Positions 14,596 to 22,077 of a DNA stretch of 28,119 nt are shown one piece after another (within the stretch, counting starts at the first letter, position 1; the number at the start of each line of letters is the position of its first letter). Origin of the DNA: Rugosimonospora sp036494675 (GTDB taxonomy: Bacteria > Actinomycetota > Actinomycetes > Mycobacteriales > Micromonosporaceae); NCBI GenBank assembly GCA_036494675.1, contig DASXOA010000002.1:1-28119 (forward strand). The letters are read 5' to 3'. The position numbers and the translations under genes were made by a program. The notes below the pieces were generated by a model, which worked only from the letters and a program-made list of their open reading frames with translations, was not told where the DNA came from and did not search any database.

Positions 14596-15546
14596 GTGCA
14601 CGAGGACATCGCGGTGTTCAGTGGCAATGCCCACCCCGAACTGGCCACCGAGATCTGCGCTCACCTGGGCACTCCGTTGCGCCCGGTGCGGGTCTCCAGA
14701 TTCGCCAACGACTGCCTGGAGGTGCAGCTCCAGGCCAACTGCCGGGAGCGCGATGTCTTCCTGATCCAGCCGCTGGTGCCACCGGTCCAGGAGAACCTGG
14801 TCGAGCTGCTGCTCATGCTGGACGCTGCCAAGGGCGCGTCGGCCGCGCGAACCACCGTTGTCCTGCCGCACTACGCGTACGCCCGCTCGGACAAGAAGGA
14901 CGCGCCACGCATCTCGATCGGCGGGCGGCTGGTCGCCGACCTGATGGTCGCGGCCGGGGCCAACCGGGTACTCGCGATGACCCTGCACTCTCCGCAGGTG
15001 CACGGGTTCTTCAGCGTGCCGGTGGACCACCTGCACGCGCTGCGTGAGCTGGCCGCGCACTTCCGCCAGTACGACCTGGACAATGTGGTCGTCGTCTCGC
15101 CCGACCTGGGCAACGCCAAGCCGGCGGCCGACTTCGCCCGGCTCCTCGGGGTACCGGTCGCGGCCGGCGCCAAGCAGCGGTACGAGGACGACCGGGTGAG
15201 CATCAGCGCGGTGATCGGCGACGTGGTCGGCAAGGACGTGATCGTCCTGGATGACGAGATCGCCCGGGGCAGTACCGTGATCGAGCTGCTCGACCGGCTG
15301 CGCGAACTGAAGGTCAACTCGATCCGGGTGGCGTGCACGCACGGGCTGTTCGCGGATCGTGCGCTGGACCGGATCAGCTCGGCGGACGACGTGCTGGAAG
15401 TCGTGTGCACCAACACTGTGCCGATCCCGCGGGACAAGCAGGTACCGAAGCTGAAGGTGCTGTCGATCGCCCCGGCGCTGGCCGAGGCGATGCGACGGAT
15501 CCACAACGGCGAATCGGTGAGCGTCCTGTTCGACCAGAACAGCTAG
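14596..15546 (+). CDS. Divergent ribose-phosphate pyrophosphokinase paralogue
   Basis: This 316-aa protein aligns along its length with Prs but differs at signature sites from the copy at 1-720. FANGE has become FANDC; YARQDKK has become YARSDKK, with loss of the GREPIS stretch; DLHTAQ has become TLHSPQ (the catalytic His kept, the Asp lost); SPDSGRV has become SPDLGNA; and the PRPP loop DDMIDTGGT has become DDEIARGST. The two acidic loop residues, the ATP-site Arg and the DKK lysines are retained, so catalysis is possible but with altered kinetics, donor or allostery. The GTG start is likely leaderless. It follows the DivIVA-like gene by 33 nt but appears to have its own promoter. Confidence 0.9.
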   Translation: MHEDIAVFSGNAHPELATEICAHLGTPLRPVRVSRFANDCLEVQLQANCRERDVFLIQPLVPPVQENLVELLLMLDAAKGASAARTTVVLPHYAYARSDKKDAPRISIGGRLVADLMVAAGANRVLAMTLHSPQVHGFFSVPVDHLHALRELAAHFRQYDLDNVVVVSPDLGNAKPAADFARLLGVPVAAGAKQRYEDDRVSISAVIGDVVGKDVIVLDDEIARGSTVIELLDRLRELKVNSIRVACTHGLFADRALDRISSADDVLEVVCTNTVPIPRDKQVPKLKVLSIAPALAEAMRRIHNGESVSVLFDQNS

Positions 15547-15572
15547 CTGCGCACGTCCGGGCCCGCTTGACC

Positions 15573-15597
15573 GGGCCGCCCACAAACCGGGCGGCCC
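15573..15597. terminator. Bidirectional hairpin between prs paralogue and mannosyltransferase
   Basis: GGGCCGCCC (15573-15581) and GGGCGGCCC (15589-15597) form a perfect 9-bp stem with a 7-nt loop containing ACAAA. It is located between two convergent genes, 27 nt after one stop and 19 nt after the other. Confidence 0.7.
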
Positions 15598-15615
15598 TGG
15601 CGGCCTAGGCGGGCC

Positions 15616-17205
15616 CTAGATCCAGCGGCTGCCCAACCACATGCGCGCCATCCACTGCGCGTACGGGATGACCTTGCCCACATATATCGGGTAGAAGTAC
15701 GCGAAGATCACGGCAACGGCCACCACGTACGCCCCGGCGAACACCGTGCCCATGAGCCGCCGGTCGACGGGTTCCAGCAGCTCAACGCCGCCGGGCGAGT
15801 GGGTCGTGGCGGCACTGCGGGCCGGACTTCGGATCAGTGCGCCGAGCACGTACACCACGGCCAGGATCAGGAACGGCTCGGCCGGCGCGATGTAGAAGTA
15901 GAACATCGTGCGGTCCTTGGCCTCGTACGGGAACCAGGGCAGGATGCTCGCCAGCACGCCGAGGCCGATGGCCAGTGCCCGCCAGTCCCGGCGGCTGATC
16001 CCGAACCAGGCCAGTCCGCCCAGCGCCGGGATGAACGACCACCACAGCACCGGCGTCCCCAGCAGCAGGACCTCGGCCGAACAGGTCGCCGCGCCACACG
16101 TCCCGTTGCCGTTGTAGTAGAACGCGACCGGCCGCCCCAGCAGCAGCCACTGCCACGGCCAGGACTGGTACGGGTGCGGTTTGTCCAGGGTGTCGTGGAA
16201 GTGCAGGGCTTCCTGGTGGTAATGCCAGAGGTTCACCAGCGCGCCGAGGATCGGGGGTTCGGAGTGCCCCTGCGACGCGAGCCAGTGCCGGTCCCAACCC
16301 TGACTGCTGAGGAACCAGCCGGTCCAGCTCGCCAGGTAGACGGCCACGATGATCGCGCCGAACACCGCCACCCAGCCGGTCTCGTCGAGGAACGTGTCGC
16401 GCCACGGGTGCGGGGCGCCGACGCTCTTACGGGTGCCCGCCTCCCACAAGTAGATCAACAAAACGAACACGATGATGTACCAGAGGGCACTCCACTTGAC
16501 CGCCATGGCGCAGCCGGTCATCAGGCCGGCCGCCAGCCGCCACCACGGCATCTCGAACGGCGGGCGGCCGGCGCGACCCGGCCGGGTGGGGTCCAGGCCC
16601 CGTTCCAGCGCCCGCAGCCACCGGCGCCGCCGATGGTCCCGGTCCATCACCAGGCAGGCGAACGCGGCCAGCACGAACAGCAGCAGGAAGATGTCCAGCA
16701 GCGCGACCCGGGACAGCACGAACTGGAGCCCGTCCAGCGACATCAGCAGCCCGGCCGCGCAGCCCAGCACCGTCGAGCGGAACATCCGCCTGGCCAGCCT
16801 GATGACGATCAGCACCGCGATGATGCCGGCGACCGCCGACGAGATCCGCCAGCCGAAGTCGTTGTACCCGAAGATCTCTTCGCCGAGCCCGATCAGCCAC
16901 TTGCCGAGCGGCGGGTGTACGACGAACGAACCGGTCTTCGCGTTGTCGTCCCATTCGACGCCGTGCAGGAGCAGGTGGTGCGCGTCGACGGCGTAGTACA
17001 CCTCGTCGAAGATCTGGCCCTTGGGCAGACCGAGGCGGACCAGCCGGAGTATCGCGGCGATCGCCACGATCACGGCGGTGGCGACCCAGGACCGCCATCC
17101 GTCGGTGGGCATCGGCGGGGCAAGCCGCCGCCTGATGATCTCTGGCACCGCTGGCGCCTGGTCGGCCGCCTCGGGCCCGGGCTCGGTCATCACCGCCGAA
17201 GTCAC
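15616..17205 (-). CDS. pmt: Polyprenyl-phosphate-mannose protein mannosyltransferase
   Basis: This integral-membrane glycosyltransferase transfers mannose from polyprenyl phosphate to Ser/Thr of exported proteins, as the M. tuberculosis homologue (Rv1002c) does. It is 529 aa from GTG 17205. The first extracytoplasmic loop has the catalytic acidic pair in GQIFDEVYYAVDAHHLL near residue 60, followed by FVVHPPLGKWLI. About ten hydrophobic segments follow, with conserved GCAMAVKWSALW in the middle and the loop PYQSWPWQW. GTG 17205 has TACGAT 7 nt upstream and no Shine-Dalgarno, so a leaderless start is preferred; ATG 17190 is an alternative. It is divergent from rsmI, as in M. tuberculosis. Confidence 0.93.
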   Translation of the reverse strand: MTSAVMTEPGPEAADQAPAVPEIIRRRLAPPMPTDGWRSWVATAVIVAIAAILRLVRLGLPKGQIFDEVYYAVDAHHLLLHGVEWDDNAKTGSFVVHPPLGKWLIGLGEEIFGYNDFGWRISSAVAGIIAVLIVIRLARRMFRSTVLGCAAGLLMSLDGLQFVLSRVALLDIFLLLFVLAAFACLVMDRDHRRRRWLRALERGLDPTRPGRAGRPPFEMPWWRLAAGLMTGCAMAVKWSALWYIIVFVLLIYLWEAGTRKSVGAPHPWRDTFLDETGWVAVFGAIIVAVYLASWTGWFLSSQGWDRHWLASQGHSEPPILGALVNLWHYHQEALHFHDTLDKPHPYQSWPWQWLLLGRPVAFYYNGNGTCGAATCSAEVLLLGTPVLWWSFIPALGGLAWFGISRRDWRALAIGLGVLASILPWFPYEAKDRTMFYFYIAPAEPFLILAVVYVLGALIRSPARSAATTHSPGGVELLEPVDRRLMGTVFAGAYVVAVAVIFAYFYPIYVGKVIPYAQWMARMWLGSRWI

Positions 17206-17212
17206 GCCTGCG

Positions 17213-17218
17213 ATCGTA
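17213..17218 (-). promoter_or_regulatory. -10 box of the mannosyltransferase, likely leaderless
   Basis: TACGAT on the minus strand ends 7 nt before GTG 17205, in the short divergent region shared with rsmI. Confidence 0.5.
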
Positions 17219-17281
17219 GGCTGCCCATGGCGGCGTGGCACACCCGTCACGCCGCGGCACACGAAGCTCGGAGGGAACTCG

Positions 17282-18124
17282 GTGGAGGCTCAGGGACGGC
17301 TGATCCTGGTCGGAGCGCCGCTCGGCAACGTGGCGGACGCCTCCGAACGGCTGCGTACCGCCCTGGTCGAGGCCGACCTGGTGGCTGCCGAGGACACCCG
17401 GCGCCTGGTCCGGCTGGCCCGCGACCTGGGCATCGTGCTGCCCGGCCGGATCGTCTCCTACTTCGAGGGCAACGAGGAGCGGCGCACCCCCGACCTGGTC
17501 GCCGCGATGGGCTCGGGCTCCGTGGTCGCGGTGATCACCGACGGCGGCATGCCGAGCGTTTCCGATCCCGGATACCGGCTGGTCCGGGCGGCCGTCGAGG
17601 CCGGCGTACCGGTCACCGCCGCGCCCGGTCCCAGCGCCGTGACGACCGCCCTGGCCCTGTCCGGCCTGCCCAGCGACCGGTTCTGCTTCGAGGGTTTCCT
17701 GCCCCGCAAGCCGGGCGAGCGGCGGTCCCGGCTGGCCGCGCTGGACGCCGAGGAGCGCACCATGGTCTTCTTCGAGGCGCCGCACCGGATCGCCGCCACG
17801 CTGGCCGACCTGGCGGTCGCGTTCGGCGACGGGCGCCCGGCCGCACTGTGCCGGGAGCTGACGAAGACCTACGAGGAGATCGTCCGGCTGCCACTCGGCG
17901 AACTGTCCGCCTGGGCGGCGGGCGGGGAGCCGCGAGGGGAGATCACCGTCGTGGTCGCCGGGGCGCCGGCCGCCGCCGCGGTGCGGCCGAGCGACGCGGC
18001 AGTACTGGCCGAGGTGGCGGGCCTGGAGGCGGGGGGTACCCCGCGCCGGGACGCGATCGCCGCGGTCGCCCGGTCGCATGGGCTGCCCAGGCGGGAGGTC
18101 TACAACCTGGTGGTGGCCGGGTAG
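17282..18124 (+). CDS. rsmI: 16S rRNA (cytidine-2'-O)-methyltransferase
   Basis: RsmI methylates the ribose of C1402 in 16S rRNA and helps P-site fidelity. The 280-aa protein has the tetrapyrrole-methylase-like fold: LILVGAPLGNVAD near residue 7 (PLGN motif), AAEDTRRL, the glycine-rich TDGGMPSVSDPGYRLV, APGPSAVTTALALSGL, GFLPRK and FFEAPHRI. GTG 17282 is chosen because GGAGGGA lies about 7 nt upstream. It lies divergent from the mannosyltransferase and 52 nt upstream of metG, the conserved actinobacterial neighbourhood. The C-terminal region PRRDAIAAVARSHGLPRREVY is the usual small tail domain. Confidence 0.96.
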   Translation: MEAQGRLILVGAPLGNVADASERLRTALVEADLVAAEDTRRLVRLARDLGIVLPGRIVSYFEGNEERRTPDLVAAMGSGSVVAVITDGGMPSVSDPGYRLVRAAVEAGVPVTAAPGPSAVTTALALSGLPSDRFCFEGFLPRKPGERRSRLAALDAEERTMVFFEAPHRIAATLADLAVAFGDGRPAALCRELTKTYEEIVRLPLGELSAWAAGGEPRGEITVVVAGAPAAAAVRPSDAAVLAEVAGLEAGGTPRRDAIAAVARSHGLPRREVYNLVVAG

Positions 18125-18162
18125 GCCGGGACTACGCCCGCACCGGGTATCCGCGGGCCCAC

Positions 18163-18168
18163 TACGCT
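18163..18168 (+). promoter_or_regulatory. -10 box of metG, likely leaderless
   Basis: TACGCT lies 8 nt before the metG ATG at 18177, which has no Shine-Dalgarno. It would allow metG expression independent of rsmI. Confidence 0.45.
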
Positions 18169-18176
18169 GGTACCCC

Positions 18177-19961
18177 ATGAGTCACGTTCTCGCCGCGGTC
18201 GCCTGGCCATACGCCAACGGCCCGCGCCACATCGGTCATGTGTCCGGTTTCGGAGTGCCCTCCGACGTGTACAGCCGGTACATGCGGATGGCCGGCCATG
18301 ACGTGCTCATGATCTCCGGTACCGACGAGCACGGCACGCCCATCCTGGTACAGGCGGAGCGCGAGGGCGCCACGCCGCGTGAGCTGGCCGACCGGTACAA
18401 CCGGATGATCGTCGAGGACCTGCACGCCCTCGGCCTGTCCTACGACCTGTTCACCCGGACCACCACGGGCAACCACTACGCCGTCGCGCAGGAGTTGTTC
18501 CGGGGCGTGCACCGCAACGGGTACATGATCAAGGAGATCACCAAGGGCGCCATCTCGCCGTCCACCGGCCGGACCCTGCCCGACCGGTACATCGAGGGCA
18601 CCTGCCCGATCTGCGGTTACTCCGAGGCCCGCGGCGACCAGTGCGACAACTGCGGCAACCAGCTCGACCCGATCGACCTGATCAACCCGAGGTCCCGGAT
18701 CAACGGGGAGCCGCCGGCGTTCGTCGAGACCGAGCACTACCTCCTCGACCTGCCCGCACTCGCCGAAGCGCTGACCGGATGGCTCAAGACCAGGACCGAC
18801 TGGCGCCCCAACGTCCTCAAGTTCTCGCTCAACCTGCTCGACGACATCCGGCCGAGGGCGATGACCCGCGACATCGACTGGGGCATCCCGGTCCCGCTGC
18901 CCGGCTGGGAGGACAACCCCAACAAGCGGCTGTACGTGTGGTTCGACGCCGTCGTCGGGTACCTGTCCGCGTCGATCGAGTGGGCCCGCCGCTCCGGCGA
19001 CCCGGACGCCTGGCGGAAATGGTGGGCGGCCGGTGCCCCGGACGCGCGGTCGGCCTACTTCATGGGCAAGGACAACATCACGTTCCACGCCCAGATCTGG
19101 CCCGCCGAACTGCTCGGCTACAACGGCGAGGGGTCTCACGGCGGAGAGCCGGGCGGGTACGGTGCGCTGGCGCTGCCCACCGAGATCGTGTCCAGCGAGT
19201 ACCTGACGATGGAGGGCCGCAAGTTCTCCTCGTCCCGGTCGGTGGTCATCTACGTACGCGACTTCCTGTCCCGGTACGACGCGGACGCGCTGCGGTACTT
19301 CATCGCGGTGGCCGGGCCGGAGACGACGGACACGGACTTCACCTGGGCCGAGTTCCTGCGGCGCAACAACGACGAACTGGTGGCCGGCTGGGGCAACCTG
19401 GTCAACCGGTCGGTGTCGATGGCCGTGAAGAACTTCGGCGCCATCCCGCCGGCCGGTCCGCTGACCGAGGCGGACGAGGCGCTGCTGGCCTCGGTGCGCA
19501 CCGCGTTCGACACCGTCGGGGACCTGATCGGCCGGCACCGCCAGAAGCAGGCGATCAACGAGGCGATGCGGGTCGTCGGCGAGGCGAACAAGTACCTGTC
19601 GGACCAGGCACCCTGGAAGATCAAGGACGATCAGGAGCGGCTGGGCACCATCCTGCACGTGGCGCTCCAGGCGGTCAGCGACTGCAACATCCTGCTGACG
19701 CCGTTCCTCCCGCACGCCGCGCAGACGATTCATGAGCTGCTGGGCGGGTCGGGGGTCCACGCGCCCATGCCGTCCATCGTGGAGGTCGAGGACCTGGACG
19801 GCGGGCCGGGGTACCCGGTGCTGACCGGCGACTACACCGAGGGCGCGCGCTGGGCGTCCGTACCGGTACGGGCGGGTACGGCGCTGGCCGCACCGAAGCC
19901 GGTGTTCAAGAAGCTGGACAAGTCCATCGTGGACGAGGAACTGGCCCGCCTGGGCGGCTGA
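18177..19961 (+). CDS. metG: Methionyl-tRNA synthetase
   Basis: MetG charges initiator and elongator tRNA-Met in the cytosol. The 594-aa class I synthetase shows the HIGH motif in GPRHIGHVSG near residue 17, TDEHGTPI, and a zinc knuckle CPICG...CDNCG near residues 145-160. The KMSKS loop appears as KFSSSRS, the variant usual in many actinobacterial enzymes. The C-terminal anticodon-binding helices include WGNLVNR and SDQAPWK. There is no extra C-terminal tRNA-binding domain, as in the short MetG form. It follows rsmI and is followed by hairpins ahead of a convergent gene. Confidence 0.97.
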   Translation: MSHVLAAVAWPYANGPRHIGHVSGFGVPSDVYSRYMRMAGHDVLMISGTDEHGTPILVQAEREGATPRELADRYNRMIVEDLHALGLSYDLFTRTTTGNHYAVAQELFRGVHRNGYMIKEITKGAISPSTGRTLPDRYIEGTCPICGYSEARGDQCDNCGNQLDPIDLINPRSRINGEPPAFVETEHYLLDLPALAEALTGWLKTRTDWRPNVLKFSLNLLDDIRPRAMTRDIDWGIPVPLPGWEDNPNKRLYVWFDAVVGYLSASIEWARRSGDPDAWRKWWAAGAPDARSAYFMGKDNITFHAQIWPAELLGYNGEGSHGGEPGGYGALALPTEIVSSEYLTMEGRKFSSSRSVVIYVRDFLSRYDADALRYFIAVAGPETTDTDFTWAEFLRRNNDELVAGWGNLVNRSVSMAVKNFGAIPPAGPLTEADEALLASVRTAFDTVGDLIGRHRQKQAINEAMRVVGEANKYLSDQAPWKIKDDQERLGTILHVALQAVSDCNILLTPFLPHAAQTIHELLGGSGVHAPMPSIVEVEDLDGGPGYPVLTGDYTEGARWASVPVRAGTALAAPKPVFKKLDKSIVDEELARLGG

Positions 19962-19979
19962 CGACCGGTCTGGGTCGTC
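19960..19979. terminator. Hairpin at the metG stop
   Basis: GACGACC (19960-19966) and GGTCGTC (19973-19979) pair perfectly over 7 bp with a 6-nt loop. The stem starts within the metG stop codon. A weaker stem, CGGCG/CGCCG, follows within 25 nt. It separates metG from the convergent gene ending at 20019. Confidence 0.55.
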
Positions 19980-20018
19980 GCGCGGCGTTTGACGCGCCGA
20001 GCCGGACCGGCCGCAAGC

Positions 20019-21296
20019 TCAACCGGCCGGGTTCCGCAGGTCGTACTCGACGTCGACCTCCCGGTACCCGGCCGTCTCCGCCCGCGGGGCCCAGGCCTCG
20101 TAGATGCCGCGCTCGATGCAGCTCGCACCCAGCTGGGTGATCGATTCGATGTCCGGCCGGACCAGCCGCAACCGTAGCCATTCGCCTTCGTCCCGCACGA
20201 CCGTGCAGGGCACCCGGCGCCAGCTCAGGTACGGCGTCCGCCGGGACAGCGACTCGACCGCGTAACGGGCGGCCCGGGTCTTGGCCAGCACCCGGAACTC
20301 GCCGGGCGGGTCGGCGATCGCCTCGTACTCGCTGCCGTGATGGCGTCCCATCAGCCTGGTCGGCGCCGACGGTATCGCGAAGTACTCCTGTTCCGGCGCG
20401 ATCCCCGGCACCCCGGCGAACAGCCCCCGCCACTGTGGCCCGAACATCCGGCCCCAGACCCGCTGCTCCGGCAGGTACCGGTAGAGCGCCACCTCGGTAC
20501 CGTCCTCGGTGTAGGCGACCAGTTCGGCGAACGCGGTCAGCGGCAGGTCGGCCAGGTTGGCCGTGACGAACTCCGGGACGATCTGTTGACCGGACGGCGC
20601 GAAGCCGGTGCCGAGCACCGGCGACCCGAGCCGGTCACCGGGCGCCATCCTGATCAGCCCGGCGAACTCGGCGGCGAACGGGATCTGGTAGTCGACCGGA
20701 TCGATCGCCCGCCAGCGCAGCGCGAACACCACCGGGTCACCCCGGCCGTCGTCGCCGTCGCTGCGCAGCACCGCGAGGTCGCTGGGCGTACGCAGGTGGG
20801 CGATGTCGAATTCGCGGTAGCAGAAGCCCTGCGGCAGCCAGCCGCTCAGGTGCCCGGCGAGTTGGCGCCCGGAGAGCACCTTGACCATGCGGGTACCGCG
20901 GGAGATCCGGGCGCTGAGCCGGATCCGGGCCACCAGGTCGCCGCCGTCGTCGGTGCGCCGCGACTGGCTGAGCCGGTGGACCGCCGACCAGGTCAGGCCC
21001 CGGGACAGCGGCGCCGACAGCGGCTGCTCCTGGGGCACCGGGGCGCGGCCCTCGATGACGTTGATCTCGGTGGCCGGGACGAAACGCCGGTACAGCTTGC
21101 GGGCACCGGGTCGCGGATTGGGCAGGAAACCGTCCCCGGGTTCGGTGGAAAAGAGCTCGTAGGCCGCACCCTTGGCTACCGGTTCCGCGGAGTAATCGGT
21201 CCCGTCATAGCGGACCCGGACGCGCTCGCTACCCGGCTCGGGGCCCGGTACACCGCCATCCGGCCGGCCCGCCGCCACCTGCCCAGCGAATACCAC
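20019..21296 (-). CDS. Conserved-looking hypothetical protein, function unknown
   Basis: This 425-aa protein matches no family I recognise. It has no signal peptide or clear membrane segment. The composition is coding-like throughout, with many aromatic and Arg/Glu residues. Recognisable blocks include VRYDGTDYSAEPVAKGAAYELF near the N-terminus, YRRFVPATEINVIEG, HLSGWLPQGFCYREFDIAHLRTP in the middle, and WLRLRLVRPD with GIYEAWAP at the end. The latter recalls immunity-type or NTF2-like folds, but this is only an impression. GTG 21296 has TAATGT 8 nt upstream and no ribosome site. It is convergent with metG and preceded by 197 nt of AT-richer DNA with no gene. Confidence 0.75.
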   Translation of the reverse strand: MVFAGQVAAGRPDGGVPGPEPGSERVRVRYDGTDYSAEPVAKGAAYELFSTEPGDGFLPNPRPGARKLYRRFVPATEINVIEGRAPVPQEQPLSAPLSRGLTWSAVHRLSQSRRTDDGGDLVARIRLSARISRGTRMVKVLSGRQLAGHLSGWLPQGFCYREFDIAHLRTPSDLAVLRSDGDDGRGDPVVFALRWRAIDPVDYQIPFAAEFAGLIRMAPGDRLGSPVLGTGFAPSGQQIVPEFVTANLADLPLTAFAELVAYTEDGTEVALYRYLPEQRVWGRMFGPQWRGLFAGVPGIAPEQEYFAIPSAPTRLMGRHHGSEYEAIADPPGEFRVLAKTRAARYAVESLSRRTPYLSWRRVPCTVVRDEGEWLRLRLVRPDIESITQLGASCIERGIYEAWAPRAETAGYREVDVEYDLRNPAG

Positions 21297-21304
21297 GATT
21301 CACA

Positions 21305-21310
21305 ACATTA
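21305..21310 (-). promoter_or_regulatory. -10 box of the 425-aa gene, likely leaderless
   Basis: TAATGT on the minus strand lies 8 nt before GTG 21296. No clear -35 is seen. Confidence 0.4.
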
Positions 21311-21493
21311 GGACCGGTCCGCCGAGAATTGGTTAACTGAACGTGAACTTTGCTTCGGTACGCCTGTGACCTGGCCGAACGGCTGATGTGATGTTGCTTT
21401 ATCGGTCAACTCCAGGCGAGTTTTGGGGTAGCCCGGAGCGATTTACGCAGCCGGGTGGACACCGTGCCGATTGTGTCCTTATCAGGTAGTTAT

Positions 21494-21814
21494 CTATTTC
21501 TTTTCCTCTAAGGCGTTCTTGAGATCCACCAGTGCGGCAGTCCGACTCTCGGTGTACTTGTCAATCCATCGATCATGGATAAGCCGGATCGGAACCGGAT
21601 TGAGGAAATGCAGTTTCTCCCGACCGGACCGGCGGGTGACGAGCAGCCCGGCCTCCTCCAGCACGCGCAGGTGTTTCATCACGCCGAACCGGGTCATCTG
21701 GAGGTTCGACTCCAGATCGGTCAGCGTGCGCCCGTCGCGCTCGAAGAGAAGGTCCAGCAGATGTCGCCGGGTGGGGTCCGCGAGTGCCTTGAAGACGCGA
21801 TCGTCGTCGTCCAC
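21494..21814 (-). CDS. ArsR-family repressor
   Basis: This 106-aa winged-helix regulator reads VFKALADPTRRHLLDLL, then MTRFGVMKHLRVLEEAGLLVTRRSGREKLHFLN and a tail PIRLIHDRWIDKY. It lacks the metal-binding cysteine box of true arsenic/metal sensors. This subtype usually neighbours an SRPBCC (AHSA1-like) gene; none is present here, so it is an orphan or controls something else. GTG 21814 is chosen: GGGAG is close upstream and a good promoter ends there; GTG 21844 would run through the operator. The 24-bp palindrome between its -35 and -10 suggests autorepression. It may also affect the divergent exported protein at 22078. Confidence 0.9.
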   Translation of the reverse strand: MDDDDRVFKALADPTRRHLLDLLFERDGRTLTDLESNLQMTRFGVMKHLRVLEEAGLLVTRRSGREKLHFLNPVPIRLIHDRWIDKYTESRTAALVDLKNALEEKK

Positions 21815-21821
21815 GGCTCCC

Positions 21822-21851
21822 AGGATAGGTGACCCTGAAGTCACCTATCAA
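21822..21851 (-). promoter_or_regulatory. ArsR promoter with embedded palindromic operator
   Basis: On the minus strand TTGATA (21851-21846) and TATCCT (21827-21822) are 18 nt apart. ATAGGTGAC (21825-21833) and GTCACCTAT (21840-21848) form a perfect 9-bp inverted repeat with a 6-nt spacer, filling the space between the two boxes. The predicted start is next to GTG 21814. Confidence 0.7.
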
Positions 21852-22077
21852 GCCGGACCTCCGTCGGAGGGATCCGGGTTCCCGGAAATGCCCGCGAAAC
21901 CTTGACGCCGGGAAGTGGTGGCAGTTGAATCAAGCCTCGAAGGATGTCAATAAAGAAAGTTGTCTAATCGTCACTGTGAGCAGGTCTGACCCGCTCCTCG
22001 GCCAGCGGCGCCGCTGATCAGCGGCGAAGCCCGCCGAACCGGGGCCCGACCGGTTCCCGAGTCAAGGAGTGCGGGGC

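Noticed and set aside
15799..18180. 793-codon open frame on the plus strand
   Set aside because: It is antisense to the mannosyltransferase and out of frame through rsmI, both of which have clear motifs. The composition is low-complexity Arg/Pro/Gly.
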